Positions 49,343 through 58,334 of a stretch of DNA of 64,000 nt are shown one piece after another; within the stretch, counting starts at the first letter, position 1; the number at the start of each line of letters is the position of its first letter. The DNA lies in NCBI RefSeq assembly GCF_017309185.1, contig NZ_JAEKJZ010000004.1, positions 62,001-126,000 of the forward strand, in the 5' to 3' direction. Position numbers and translations under genes: made by a program. The notes under the pieces were generated by a model that searched no databases, had not been told where the DNA came from, and was given only the letters and a program-made list of their open reading frames with translations. This stretch comes from Roseibium aggregatum. Lineage in GTDB: Bacteria > Pseudomonadota > Alphaproteobacteria > Rhizobiales > Stappiaceae.

Positions 49343-50224
49343 ATGACATTTCATCCGCGCATGCAAAGTTCGGTTGAGGGACTGACGGTCGTCGGCGATT
49401 TGCGCTTTCGCATCTTCAAGGGCGCGGTCGCCGATCTCTGGCAGGTCGAGTGCGGCCCACGCGCCCAGGGAGAATATGTCTCCCATGCGCCGCGTCTCGT
49501 CGTCGTCCTCGATCAGACCGGGCCGGGCGGGATGGAGGTCCTTTCGTCGCCGAACGACGGCCTTGCCTCGGACCGGCTTGCCAACCCGCTGTTTTACGTG
49601 CCCGCGGGTCTTCGTGTCTGGTCCAGGATCGAGGACCTGACCTCGATCCGCCATCTCGATCTTCATTTCGACATCGGCACACTGTCCGGCCTGCTTGGCG
49701 ATGACTTCAGCCTGCCTGCGGTGGAAGAACCGCGCCTGATGTTTTCCGACCCGCGTCTGGCGGCGCTGGCGCGGTTGATCGCGGCGGAATGCGAGGTCCC
49801 CAGCGGATTGCACACGCTTTACGGCGACAGTCTGATCGGAGCGCTGTTCGTTGCGCTCATGCGGGTCGAGCACAAAACCGGCTCACCGCGCGGACATCTG
49901 GCACCCCACCAGCTTCGAAAGGCGATCGGCTTTATCGAGGACAATTGCGCCGCCAACATCCGGCTTGAGGACCTCGCTGCACTGACAGGCCTTTCGCCCG
50001 CCTATTTCTGCCATGCTTTCAAGCAGACGACCGGCATGCCGCCGCACCGCTGGCAAATGCGCGCCCGGGTCAATCGTGTCAAGCAGCTGCTCGAAGAGAC
50101 GGATATGTCCCTCAGTGCAGCCGCAGCCTCCGCCGGTTTCTCAGACCAGGCGCATTTAACGAGGGTCTTCCGGCAATTTGCCGGAACGACGCCTCACGTC
50201 TGGCGCAAAAGCAGACGCAGCTGA
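49343..50224 (+). CDS. AraC family regulator of siderophore uptake (PchR-like)
   Basis: The 293-aa protein has an N-terminal ligand-sensing part and a C-terminal double helix-turn-helix (about 195-290: KAIGFIEDNCAANIRLEDLAALTGLSPAYFCHAFKQTTGMPPHRWQMRARVNRVKQLLEETDMSLSAAAASAGFSDQAHLTRVFRQFAGTTPHVWRK). PchR-type AraC proteins bind a siderophore and activate its receptor gene, and a TonB receptor gene lies 138 bp downstream. I choose ATG 49343; the TTG at 49307 would lie too close to the promoter. The sensed ligand is unknown. Confidence 0.86.
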   Translation: MTFHPRMQSSVEGLTVVGDLRFRIFKGAVADLWQVECGPRAQGEYVSHAPRLVVVLDQTGPGGMEVLSSPNDGLASDRLANPLFYVPAGLRVWSRIEDLTSIRHLDLHFDIGTLSGLLGDDFSLPAVEEPRLMFSDPRLAALARLIAAECEVPSGLHTLYGDSLIGALFVALMRVEHKTGSPRGHLAPHQLRKAIGFIEDNCAANIRLEDLAALTGLSPAYFCHAFKQTTGMPPHRWQMRARVNRVKQLLEETDMSLSAAAASAGFSDQAHLTRVFRQFAGTTPHVWRKSRRS

Positions 50225-50281
50225 TTTTGGCGAAAAATCGTTCAAAGCACCGAAAGATCGTCCAATAAATACCCTTAAAGC

Positions 50282-50296
50282 TGAGTTAATTACTCC
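50282..50296. promoter_or_regulatory. Near-match IRO motif before a TonB receptor gene
   Basis: TGA-GTTAATTAC-TCC has the left half and spacing of the RirA box but ends TCC rather than TCA. The word CTGAGTTA also occurs in the box before the receptor gene at 59439. It lies 67 bp upstream of the receptor start. Weak on its own. Confidence 0.3.
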
Positions 50297-50362
50297 ACTT
50301 ATCAAGAGTTTTGCCGACCCGAAGACCGCTCCGGGACGGCGTTTGCGACGGGGTATCGTAAA

Positions 50363-52516
50363 ATGAAAAAGATCGGCGGAACCACCCTGAGACTTAGCGT
50401 CAGTTCGATTGCGCTCATGCTTTCCTGGGCACAGGCAGGGCATGCGCAACAGGCTGCGGGAAATGATGGCGCGTCCGTTTTGCTTCCCGAAATCGTGGTG
50501 GAAAACGAAACGGACGGTGCCTCTCAGGCGACCGTCGGCTATGTGGCCAGGTCAACCGGAACCGGGGCAAAGACCAATACGCCGATCGAGGAAATTCCCC
50601 AGTCCGTGTCTATCGTCAGCCGCCAGGAAATGGACGATCAGGGCGCGCAGACGGCGGACGAGGCACTGCGCTACAGCGCCGGTGTCTTCGCGCAGCCGTA
50701 TGGCCCGGATTCCGATACCAACTGGTTTTTCCTGCGCGGTTTCGATGCCACGCAGACCGGCGTCTTCATGGATGGCCTGCAGCTCTACGGGTTCGGGTTC
50801 GGCGCGTTTTATGTCGACAGCTTCAATCTCGACAGGGTCGATGTACTGCGCGGGGCGGCATCCGTTCTTTATGGTGGTTCCAGCCCGGGCGGAATCGTGA
50901 ACTACGTCACCAAGAAGCCGACCGGGGAACGGCTGCGTTACACCGAGCTTGGGGTCAACGACGCAGGCACGGCCTATCTCGGATTCGATATTGGCGACCG
51001 GATAAACCAGGCGTTCGACTACCGCGTGTCCGGGCGCATTCAAGGTGGCGACGGTTACTACGATCTGCAGGAAGGATATCGTGGATCCATCTCGCCGAGT
51101 GTCACCTGGGCGCCGAACGACTCCACGTCGCTGACGCTTCTGGCGAACTACACCTATCTCGACGAGGTGCACGGGGCGGCCAGTTTCCTGCCCTACTACG
51201 GTACCGTGAAATCCGCGAACTTCGGTCGTATCGATCCGGAGGCGAATTACACCGAGCCCGATCTGGACGCGTATCAGCGGCAGCAGTTCTGGATCGGCTA
51301 CGAGTTCGAGCATGAGTTCGACAATGATTGGGCGGTGCGGCAGAACGTGCGTTACGGATATGCCAACATTCACGAGTTCAACCTCTACCCGTTCGGCTAC
51401 TCCGGATTTTCCTCGACGCCGGTTCTTCCCGATCCGGTGTTCAGCCGCATCGTGTTCGAGCACGACACGCAGCTGAACACCTTCGCGGTCGACAACCAGC
51501 TTGAGGGCGAGATCGAAACCGGACCGGTGAAGCACGATCTGCTGTTCGGCGTGGACTACAAGTATTTCAACATGGATCAGGTCCAGGCATCGGCCACAGG
51601 CACGACAATCAGCGTGACCGATCCGGCCTATGGATCGGCTCAGCCGACGCCGGTTCCCTATATCGACCAGAATATCGTCCAGCAGCAGATCGGTGCCTAC
51701 ATTCAGGATCAACTCCGGTTTGGCGACGGCTGGATCGCTACGCTGAACGGGCGTTACGATTACGTCTTCAGCGATGCGACCGGTACGCCTGCCTACCAGG
51801 GCCGCGACGGCGCCCTGTCGGGAAGGGCCGGTCTTGCCTATGAATTCGCCAACGGTTTAACGCCCTACGCGAGCGCGGCGACCTTCTTCAATCCGCTCAT
51901 CGGCTCTTCTTCGGCGGTGCCGTTTTTCGAGCCGGAAACCGGCGAACAGTTTGAAATCGGCCTGAAGTATCGGCCGAAATGGTTCGATGGGCTGTTCACG
52001 GTGTCCCTGTTCGATCTCACGCGACGCAATGTCGTCACGGGGCCGTTCGGAGCGGAAACGCAAATCGGCGCTGTCAACTCGCGCGGCGTCGAATTCGAGG
52101 CCAAGGCGAATATTACCGACGACCTCAAGGTGACCGCGGCGGTCACCGCCTACGATCTTGAAATCACCGAAGATGCTGACACTTCGATCGTCGGCAACAC
52201 GCCGAATGTCGTCCCGGAGCAGCTAGCCACCCTTTTCGTGGAATACACGCATCCGGAAGGTCCGCTCGAGGGCGTGACCGTTGGCGGCGGAATTCGCTAT
52301 CAGGGAGAGTCCTGGGCAGACAACGCGAATACGCTGAAAGTACCGTCAGCCACCCTGTTCGATGCCAAGGTCGGCTACGAAAGGGACAATTGGGGGATCG
52401 ACCTCAATGTGATCAATATCGCCGATACCCGCTACGTGGCCAGTTGCGACGGGGTCTACACCTGCAGCTACGGGGAAGGCCGGTCCTTCCGCCTGAAAGC
52501 TTATGCCAAATGGTAG
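50363..52516 (+). CDS. TonB-dependent ferric siderophore receptor (FhuA/FoxA-like)
   Basis: The 717-aa protein has a signal peptide (about 1-28, GHAQQ), a plug domain with NTPIEEIPQSVSIVSRQEMDDQGAQTADEALRYSAGV, the DRVDVLRGAASVLYGGSSPGGIVNYVTKKPTGE segment, and a 22-strand barrel. The end, RYVASCDGVYTCSYGEGRSFRLKAYAKW, is typical of hydroxamate (ferrichrome/ferrioxamine) receptors and has a conserved two-cysteine loop. It imports the ferric chelate with TonB. The AraC gene is upstream; downstream on the same strand are the reductase and ABC genes of the same island. Exact ligand not proven. Confidence 0.92.
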   Translation: MKKIGGTTLRLSVSSIALMLSWAQAGHAQQAAGNDGASVLLPEIVVENETDGASQATVGYVARSTGTGAKTNTPIEEIPQSVSIVSRQEMDDQGAQTADEALRYSAGVFAQPYGPDSDTNWFFLRGFDATQTGVFMDGLQLYGFGFGAFYVDSFNLDRVDVLRGAASVLYGGSSPGGIVNYVTKKPTGERLRYTELGVNDAGTAYLGFDIGDRINQAFDYRVSGRIQGGDGYYDLQEGYRGSISPSVTWAPNDSTSLTLLANYTYLDEVHGAASFLPYYGTVKSANFGRIDPEANYTEPDLDAYQRQQFWIGYEFEHEFDNDWAVRQNVRYGYANIHEFNLYPFGYSGFSSTPVLPDPVFSRIVFEHDTQLNTFAVDNQLEGEIETGPVKHDLLFGVDYKYFNMDQVQASATGTTISVTDPAYGSAQPTPVPYIDQNIVQQQIGAYIQDQLRFGDGWIATLNGRYDYVFSDATGTPAYQGRDGALSGRAGLAYEFANGLTPYASAATFFNPLIGSSSAVPFFEPETGEQFEIGLKYRPKWFDGLFTVSLFDLTRRNVVTGPFGAETQIGAVNSRGVEFEAKANITDDLKVTAAVTAYDLEITEDADTSIVGNTPNVVPEQLATLFVEYTHPEGPLEGVTVGGGIRYQGESWADNANTLKVPSATLFDAKVGYERDNWGIDLNVINIADTRYVASCDGVYTCSYGEGRSFRLKAYAKW

Positions 52517-52746
52517 TGCAAGCCCCTGCGGCGGGTATAATTCTTGACAGTTGCAGTCAGCTATTTTACCAGATCTGCCAGCCAACGGACGCCTGCTTGC
52601 GCACCGGTGTCCCATTCGCCAGCACATCTCCAGAATTATCGTAAGTTCTCCGGCAGGAGGGCCTTGCTTCTTCAGCCGTGGCGAAAGCGTCCTGCGGCCA
52701 GGATCGTCGCAGACCGTCGATCCCGCGCCTGGCGCATAGATTGGAC
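52517..52746 (+). promoter_or_regulatory. Intergenic region with candidate promoter before the SIP gene
   Basis: This 230-bp gap contains a perfect -35 TTGACA (52544-52549), with a poor -10 (TACCAG) 17 bp later, so an internal promoter for the reductase and ABC genes is possible but weak. No clear hairpin terminator of the receptor gene was found. A GTG-initiated extension of the next gene starts in this gap (52678) but is not preferred. Confidence 0.3.
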
Positions 52747-53754
52747 ATGCCGGTGCAAACGTCGACACAACTCAAAATTCCTTCGGAACAAGCGATCGGA
52801 CTGTTTTTCAACGAGGCGCTTGAACACGACCTTCCCGTGGAACGCGACGGCGTTTCCCTTAGGGTGACCTCGCCCTATGGCGAAGTCCATATCAGCGACG
52901 AAAACAACGGCGTCCGGCTTACAATCAGTGCGCCCGACAGCACGAAGCTCTATGTGCTCCAGGAAACGGTGGACCACATCCTGAGCGAAATAGGTGCCGC
53001 CGACAGTCTGAACTGGTCGGCTTCGCGAGCCGGCAGTCTGCCCGCCAATCTTTGTATAGCGACGGTCGAGGCGTGCACCAGGATTTCGCCCTCCTATTAC
53101 CGGGTCCGTATCGCCGATCCCGGACTGGAGCGGTTTGCGCGCGACGGTCTGCATTTCCGGTTGCTTTTCGGGCCTCAAGACCATGCCGGCGAGTGGCCGA
53201 CCATCGCGGAGACCGGACGTACGCTCTGGCCCGGTGGGGCGGACGCATGGCACCGGCCCGTCTATACGACGCGTTTCATAGACCCGCAGGCCGGCATCCT
53301 GGAGTTCGACGTTTTCATTCATGCCGGCGGACGGGTGACGGATTGGTGCAGGCGTGTGCAGTGCGGCGAGAAGATTGCCATAACGGGACCGGGCGGCGAA
53401 TGGCACCCGGCGGCCGGATGGCTGGCGTTATTTGCCGACGAAACCGCCCTGCCGGCGATCGCACGCATGCTCGAAGCAGCTCCTGAGTCCACGAAAGGGC
53501 AGGCGGTGATCGTGGCGAGCCATCGAGACGATATTCAGACGCTTGCCGCGCCGGAGGGCGTATCGGTGAGATGGATTCTGCGTGGTGGCAAAGAGACGCT
53601 GCCGGACGCGCTTGCCGGCATGAACCTTCCGCAGGCCGATCGTTTTGTCTGGTTCGCGGGCGAGAAATCGGAAGTCGTGAACGCCCGCAAGAAACTGTCG
53701 GCCCTCGGTCTTGCAAAGCACGAGTGGCGGGCTGCCGCTTACTGGATGCGGTGA
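52747..53754 (+). CDS. DUF2218-SIP fusion, siderophore-interacting flavoprotein reductase
   Basis: The 335-aa protein joins an N-terminal DUF2218-like domain (about 1-95: IPSEQAIGLFF, VHISDENNGVRLTISAPD, LQETVDHILSEI) to a siderophore-interacting (SIP) reductase with an FAD-binding barrel (about 105-220: YYRVRIAD, FRLLFGPQ, PVYTTRFIDPQAGILEFDVFIHAGGRVTDWCRR) and an NAD(P)H-binding half (GPGGEWHPAAGWLALFADETALPAIARMLE; FVWFAGEKSEV). SIP enzymes reduce ferric siderophores in the cytoplasm to release iron. I choose ATG 52747, since the GTG at 52678 adds a low-complexity stretch. It lies between the receptor gene and the ABC importer genes. Confidence 0.88.
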   Translation: MPVQTSTQLKIPSEQAIGLFFNEALEHDLPVERDGVSLRVTSPYGEVHISDENNGVRLTISAPDSTKLYVLQETVDHILSEIGAADSLNWSASRAGSLPANLCIATVEACTRISPSYYRVRIADPGLERFARDGLHFRLLFGPQDHAGEWPTIAETGRTLWPGGADAWHRPVYTTRFIDPQAGILEFDVFIHAGGRVTDWCRRVQCGEKIAITGPGGEWHPAAGWLALFADETALPAIARMLEAAPESTKGQAVIVASHRDDIQTLAAPEGVSVRWILRGGKETLPDALAGMNLPQADRFVWFAGEKSEVVNARKKLSALGLAKHEWRAAAYWMR

Positions 53755-53772
53755 GGCAGCGGCGGCTGATCC

Positions 53773-54765
53773 ATGAGACTTGCCCGGTCCCTGTGCCTTT
53801 TTGTTGTCGCGGTCCTATTTCCGGTCTGCGGGGTCTGTGCCGAGGCAGACCGCTCCGGGCCGGTGAAGCTTGAAACAATGTGGGGCGAAACCCGAATTGA
53901 AAACACGCCGCAACGCATCGTCTCGCTGAGCTACAACGGCGGGGACCATCTTCTCGCGCTCGGTATCAAACCGGTGGCGATCCGGCACTGGTATGGGGGC
54001 AATGCACAAGGGGTCTGGCCCTGGGCGGAAGAAGCGCTCGGAGGACACGAGCCGATCATCCTGCGTGGCGAGGTGGACGTCGAACGCGTCGCCCTGCTGA
54101 AGCCCGACCTGATCGAGGCGCTCTGGTCCGGCATTTCCGAGGACGAATACCGTCAGCTTTCAAAAATCGCTCCCGTGCTTGCTCCCAGAGCGGAATACGG
54201 GTCCTACGGAACACCCTGGCCGGTGATGCTGAAGACCATCGGTGTGGCGACCGGCAAGGCAGATGAAGCGGACCGTCTCGTTCGGGAACTCGAGGGTCGA
54301 TTCGCCGAAACCCGCCGGCGGCACCCAGGCTGGCAGGGACGCACGGTTGCCGTCGGCTGGCCTGGCGGGCCCGGGTTTTATACGGCGGGGGACATCCGCG
54401 GCCGGCTGATGAAGGAACTCGGCTTCGAGATCCCGGACGCCCTCGAGCGTCTGTCGCCTGGAACCTACTACATCAACGTTTCGCGTGAACTCACCGAACT
54501 CTATGACACGGATGTCCTGATCTGGCTCGACAGTGGCGTAGGTGTCTCCGCGGTCAGATCGCTGCCGTTGCGCCATACCATGCGCGCCTTCAGGCAGGGG
54601 CGTGAACTGGTCGCCGATCCGCTTCTGGCGGCCGCCATGTCCTTTTCCAGCCCGCTGAGCCTTGGTTATGCGCTCGATCGGCTCGTGCCTCTCATCGAGG
54701 CCGCCGTGGACGGCGATCCGGAAACCAGGGTTCCGTCGACCGTGGCGGCGGGGCTTGCCGAATGA
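53773..54765 (+). CDS. Ferric-siderophore ABC substrate-binding protein
   Basis: The 330-aa protein has a signal peptide (about 1-23, GVCAEA) and the FecB/FhuD-type fold: VKLETMWGETRIENTPQRIVSLSYNGGDHLLALGIKPVAIRHWYGG, ALLKPDLIEALWSGISEDEYRQLSKIAPVLAP, and a second lobe with GTYYINVSREL. The Trp- and Tyr-rich loops (HWYGGNAQGVWPWAEEAL) are like those of hydroxamate- or citrate-binding members. It passes the chelate to the permeases encoded with an ATGA overlap. It follows the reductase gene by 18 bp. Confidence 0.88.
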   Translation: MRLARSLCLFVVAVLFPVCGVCAEADRSGPVKLETMWGETRIENTPQRIVSLSYNGGDHLLALGIKPVAIRHWYGGNAQGVWPWAEEALGGHEPIILRGEVDVERVALLKPDLIEALWSGISEDEYRQLSKIAPVLAPRAEYGSYGTPWPVMLKTIGVATGKADEADRLVRELEGRFAETRRRHPGWQGRTVAVGWPGGPGFYTAGDIRGRLMKELGFEIPDALERLSPGTYYINVSRELTELYDTDVLIWLDSGVGVSAVRSLPLRHTMRAFRQGRELVADPLLAAAMSFSSPLSLGYALDRLVPLIEAAVDGDPETRVPSTVAAGLAE

Positions 54766-55790
54766 ACGATTTGCTAACCGCCCGGAGCCGCCCCTTTGCC
54801 GCGTTTCCGCCGTTGGCTGCGGTTCTCGCAACGACCGCCGGTCTTCTGCTGGCCGCTGTCATGGCGTCCGTTCTGCTCGGCGTCAGGTCCGTCGCCGTCA
54901 CCGATATCTGGCAGGCATTCACTGCCTTCGACCCGAACAATCCCGAGCAGATCGTGATCCGTCAGATCCGTCTTCCGCAAACCCTGGGCGGCCTCCTTGT
55001 CGGTGCGTCCCTGGGGATGGCGGGGGCGATCATGCAGGCCGTGACGCGCAATCCGCTTGCCGATCCGGGGCTCCTCGGCGTCAACGCCGGCGCGACCGCC
55101 GGCATCGTTCTGCCCCTGTTTCTGCTTGGAATGACGGACCCATCCGCCTTTGTCTGGCCCGCGCTGGCAGGGGCGTTTCTGGCGTCGAGCCTCATCTGGG
55201 CGCTGGGTGCGTCCGGTTTGGGCGTCCTCGGACTACTGATCGCCGGCGCGGCGCTGTCCGCCTTCTTGTTTTCGCTGGTCAACGGCCTGCTGCTGATCAG
55301 CCAGAGTGCGCTCGACATTTACCGGAAATGGGTGCTCGGGTCATTGCAGGGCATAACGCTTGACGAGATCGCCGCGCTTTTGCCCGTGTTCCTTGTGGGA
55401 TTTGCCGCGGCTGCCTTCGCCGCCAGGTTTCTGAACGCGCTTGCCTTGGGCAACGACCTTGCCCGCGCGCTTGGAACGAATGTCCGCCTGGCCAGCCTGT
55501 TCAGCCTTCTCGCCATAACCTGTCTGTGCGCGGCGTCCGTCGCGCTGGCCGGACCGATCGGCTTCATCGGCCTCCTGATGCCCCATGCCGCCCGCCTGGT
55601 TTCCCGGGGCGACATGCGCCTTACCGTTCTGTTTTCCGCGCTTTTCGGAGCCATCTTCCTTCTGGTGGCCGATACGGTTGGGCGTCTGGTGTTTCCCGGT
55701 CTGCAGATCGAGGCGGGACTGACCATCGCGCTTCTTGGAGGTCCCATCATGGTGGTGCTTATCCGCCGGGGCAGGGTGGTTGCGCTATGA
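54762..55790 (+). CDS. FecCD-family ABC permease
   Basis: The 342-aa membrane protein has the FecCD signatures IRQIRLPQTLGGLLVGASLGMAGAIMQAVTRNPLADPGLLGVNAGATAG and AGPIGFIGLLMPHAARLVSRGD, with about ten helices. It pairs with the next gene's product to import the ferric siderophore. ATGA overlaps on both sides (stop of the binding-protein gene, start of the next permease) show tight coupling. Confidence 0.92.
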   Translation: MNDLLTARSRPFAAFPPLAAVLATTAGLLLAAVMASVLLGVRSVAVTDIWQAFTAFDPNNPEQIVIRQIRLPQTLGGLLVGASLGMAGAIMQAVTRNPLADPGLLGVNAGATAGIVLPLFLLGMTDPSAFVWPALAGAFLASSLIWALGASGLGVLGLLIAGAALSAFLFSLVNGLLLISQSALDIYRKWVLGSLQGITLDEIAALLPVFLVGFAAAAFAARFLNALALGNDLARALGTNVRLASLFSLLAITCLCAASVALAGPIGFIGLLMPHAARLVSRGDMRLTVLFSALFGAIFLLVADTVGRLVFPGLQIEAGLTIALLGGPIMVVLIRRGRVVAL

Positions 55791-56764
55791 CGGAAAGCAT
55801 CCGCTCCGCTTTCGCCACGGCGCTTGCCCTGGCAGTGCTTCTGGCCGCTGTCGGGTTGACGCTGGACATGGGCAGCTGGCCGCTTGCCTGGGACGACGCC
55901 TTCTTCGCTCGAGGCATGGACGCGACCGTATTCTGGGACTTCCGGTTGCCGCGCGTGGCTGCCGCCATTCTGGTGGGGGCCTGCCTCGGCCTTTCCGGAG
56001 CCATCTTCCAGACGATGCTGCGCAATCCGCTCGCCTCGCCGGATGTGATCGGTTTCACGGCCGGCGCCAGCGCCGGCGCGGTGGCGACCATAGCGCTTTC
56101 CGGCGGTACGGCTTACGTGGTGAGCGGGTCGCTTGCCGGCGGGCTCGCCACGGCCGGTCTGGTGATGGCGCTGTCCTGGCGGCACGGCCTCGACCCTTTC
56201 CGCCTGGTTCTGACCGGCCTGGCGTTGGGGATCGCTCTGACGGCCCTGACGCATTTTTTCCTGAGCGTTTCCGGCGCGCCCCAGGCCGCTGACGCGGCGC
56301 GGTGGCTTGCCGGGAGCTTCAACGCGCGCGGTTGGGAATCCGTTGTTCTTCTGGCCGGCGTTCTGACGCTTCTGACGCCGGTGCTCTGTTATCTGCGTTT
56401 CACGCTCGACCGCCTGGATACCGGCGACGACGTGGCGCGCCTTCTGGGTCTGCCGGTCGATGGGGCGCGGGTGGGACTTGGCCTTGCGGCTGTGGTGCTC
56501 GCCGCGGCGGCGGTCAGCGTGAGTGGACCGCTGCCGTTTGTGGCCTTCATGGCCGGGCCGATCGCCCGGGGACTTGCCCGTTCCGCGACCTCCTGCCTGG
56601 TGCTCGCCGCCTTGAGCGGAGCAACGATCGCGGTTCTGGCGGACATGGCGGCGAGGGTCGGCATCCAGGGCCATCATCTCCCGGCCGGCGTTTTCATCGC
56701 TCTTATCGGCGGGCCCTATTTGCTGGGCCTTGTCATTGTCCAGACCAAACGGAACCGCCTATGA
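55787..56764 (+). CDS. FecCD-family ABC permease
   Basis: The 325-aa membrane protein is the second FecCD subunit: FWDFRLPRVAAAILVGACLGLSGAIFQTMLRNPLASPDVIGFTAGASAGAV, and SVSGPLPFVAFMAGPIARGLARS. Helix count and spacing fit the family. I start it at the ATG at 55787, overlapping the previous stop; a longer frame lies inside the upstream gene. Its stop overlaps the ATPase start. Confidence 0.91.
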   Translation: MTESIRSAFATALALAVLLAAVGLTLDMGSWPLAWDDAFFARGMDATVFWDFRLPRVAAAILVGACLGLSGAIFQTMLRNPLASPDVIGFTAGASAGAVATIALSGGTAYVVSGSLAGGLATAGLVMALSWRHGLDPFRLVLTGLALGIALTALTHFFLSVSGAPQAADAARWLAGSFNARGWESVVLLAGVLTLLTPVLCYLRFTLDRLDTGDDVARLLGLPVDGARVGLGLAAVVLAAAAVSVSGPLPFVAFMAGPIARGLARSATSCLVLAALSGATIAVLADMAARVGIQGHHLPAGVFIALIGGPYLLGLVIVQTKRNRL

Positions 56765-57561
56765 CGACCTCATCCCAGGAGACACTGCCCAACGGTCTCG
56801 CCGCGGCGCACATCCATGTCGAACTTGGCGGCAAGACGATCCTGCCGGATGTCGATTTCAAGTTGATGGCCGGCAAGGTCACGGTGATCGTCGGTCCCAA
56901 CGCCTGCGGAAAATCGACCCTTTTGCGCAGTCTGGCGCGGCTGTTGCCGCTCAGTGGCGGAAAGGTGGTTCTGGACGGTCACGACATTCACAAGCTGCCG
57001 GGAAAGCAGCTTGCCCGCCGGCTCGGCCTCCTGCCGCAGTCTTCGCCCGCGCCGGCCGGGCTGACCGTAAGATCGCTTGCCGCGCGCGGGCGCACCCCTC
57101 ATCAGGGGCCTTTTCGTCCCTGGTCCCGCGCCGACGAAGAGGCCGTCGAAAGGGCGCTTGAGGCGACCGGTCTGGGTCATCTGGCGGATCGCCCTATCGA
57201 TGCGCTTTCCGGCGGTCAGCGCCAGCGGGCCTGGCTCTCCCTCGCTCTCGCCCAGGATACCGAGCTTTTGCTTCTGGACGAGCCGACGACCTATCTGGAT
57301 CTTCCGCATCAGATCGAGATCCTGGACCTGGTGCGCGCGCTCAACGTCAATGACGGCCGGACGGTTGCCATGGTTCTTCACGACATCAATCTCGCGGCCC
57401 GCGTGGCGGACCGGATCGTCGGAATGAAGGACGGCCGGATTGAGGTCGAGGGAACGCCTGAGGAAGTGGTCACGGAGGCTTGGATGAAGACACTTTTCGG
57501 ATTGAACTGCGTTGTCATTCGCGATCCGAAACGGGGCGGGCCTCTGGTTGTTCCGGCGTGA
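56761..57561 (+). CDS. Ferric-siderophore ABC transporter ATP-binding protein
   Basis: The 266-aa ATPase has Walker A GPNACGKST, a Q-loop within GLLPQSSPAPAGLTVRSLAARGRTPHQGPFRPWSRADEEAVERAL (typical of FepC/FhuC), signature LSGGQRQRAWLSLALA, Walker B LLLDEPTTYLD and H-loop VLHDINLA. It is the last gene of the receptor-reductase-importer series. The ATG at 56761 overlaps the permease stop; the longer frame is a shadow. It ends only 16 bp from the convergent gene at 57578. Confidence 0.93.
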   Translation: MTTSSQETLPNGLAAAHIHVELGGKTILPDVDFKLMAGKVTVIVGPNACGKSTLLRSLARLLPLSGGKVVLDGHDIHKLPGKQLARRLGLLPQSSPAPAGLTVRSLAARGRTPHQGPFRPWSRADEEAVERALEATGLGHLADRPIDALSGGQRQRAWLSLALAQDTELLLLDEPTTYLDLPHQIEILDLVRALNVNDGRTVAMVLHDINLAARVADRIVGMKDGRIEVEGTPEEVVTEAWMKTLFGLNCVVIRDPKRGGPLVVPA

Positions 57562-57577
57562 AGGTCTGCGGGTGGTG

Positions 57578-58087
57578 CTACCAGGTCAGGAAATCGAAAC
57601 CCGGCTTGAGAAACGGCTTTTTCCGTTGAATTCCTTTGAAGTATTCGCTGCCGTAGAACAGATTGTGATGATCAAGATCTTTTAGATATGTGTTGATTTC
57701 CGTGATGGTTTCGAACAGGAAAATCTCGGCGCTTCTCTGATCGGTTTTCCTGTCATGTCCGTTGAAGATTTGAACCTCCCGGAACATGTTCGGAGTCATG
57801 TGGATCTTGTACTCTGAGTAGGGGGTGAGGAATTTCTCGAACAGCCGTTCCAATTGCTGTAGCAGCTTTCGGTAACTTGCGTCCCTGACGGTTTTCCGGC
57901 TGAGAACGCCCCCTTGCGCCTCTGTCAGAAACAGAGCTTCGTTTCCGAGGTCGATGCTGGTGCAATATTCGTGAAACGGTATGCGGAGTTCCGGATGAAG
58001 CGCAATGTAACGAGGGTCAATCGGGTAACCGTTGTCGCCCCTTTTCTGAGCCGTGCGCACACAAAAGACCGAAAATTTCTCTCCCAT
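57578..58087 (-). CDS. Unknown protein, lower-GC gene
   Basis: I do not recognise this 169-aa protein. It is rich in Phe, Tyr, Lys and Glu, has no signal peptide or membrane helix, and may be mixed alpha/beta with a helical middle (ASYRKLLQQLERLFEKFL). It is visibly poorer in GC than its neighbours, suggesting horizontal origin or relaxed codon use. A strong ribosome-binding site (GGAGGA, 9 bp before the ATG) and an AT-rich promoter-like region upstream argue that it is expressed. It lies between two siderophore-uptake units on the opposite strand. A toxin-like or phage-derived origin is possible but unsupported. Confidence 0.7.
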   Translation of the reverse strand: MGEKFSVFCVRTAQKRGDNGYPIDPRYIALHPELRIPFHEYCTSIDLGNEALFLTEAQGGVLSRKTVRDASYRKLLQQLERLFEKFLTPYSEYKIHMTPNMFREVQIFNGHDRKTDQRSAEIFLFETITEINTYLKDLDHHNLFYGSEYFKGIQRKKPFLKPGFDFLTW

Positions 58088-58334
58088 GAAATTTTTCCTC
58101 CAATCGAATAATAGTATTTTGCTTCAGCGCGGTAATATTCCGGGCCGGCCTGAACGTCTTTCCGAGATGTCGTTGATTGAAAGGGTATTCGTTCCGCTAT
58201 CCGCGCACATGTGACCTGTGACACAGAAACGTCGCGTCAATTGTGTTGTGGCGCTGGAGGTTTTCAAGATTTTACAACGCGGGAGACAGCCATTTCCCGA
58301 TCGATCCGAAGGACGTCAATCCGGTCTGGCTGAA

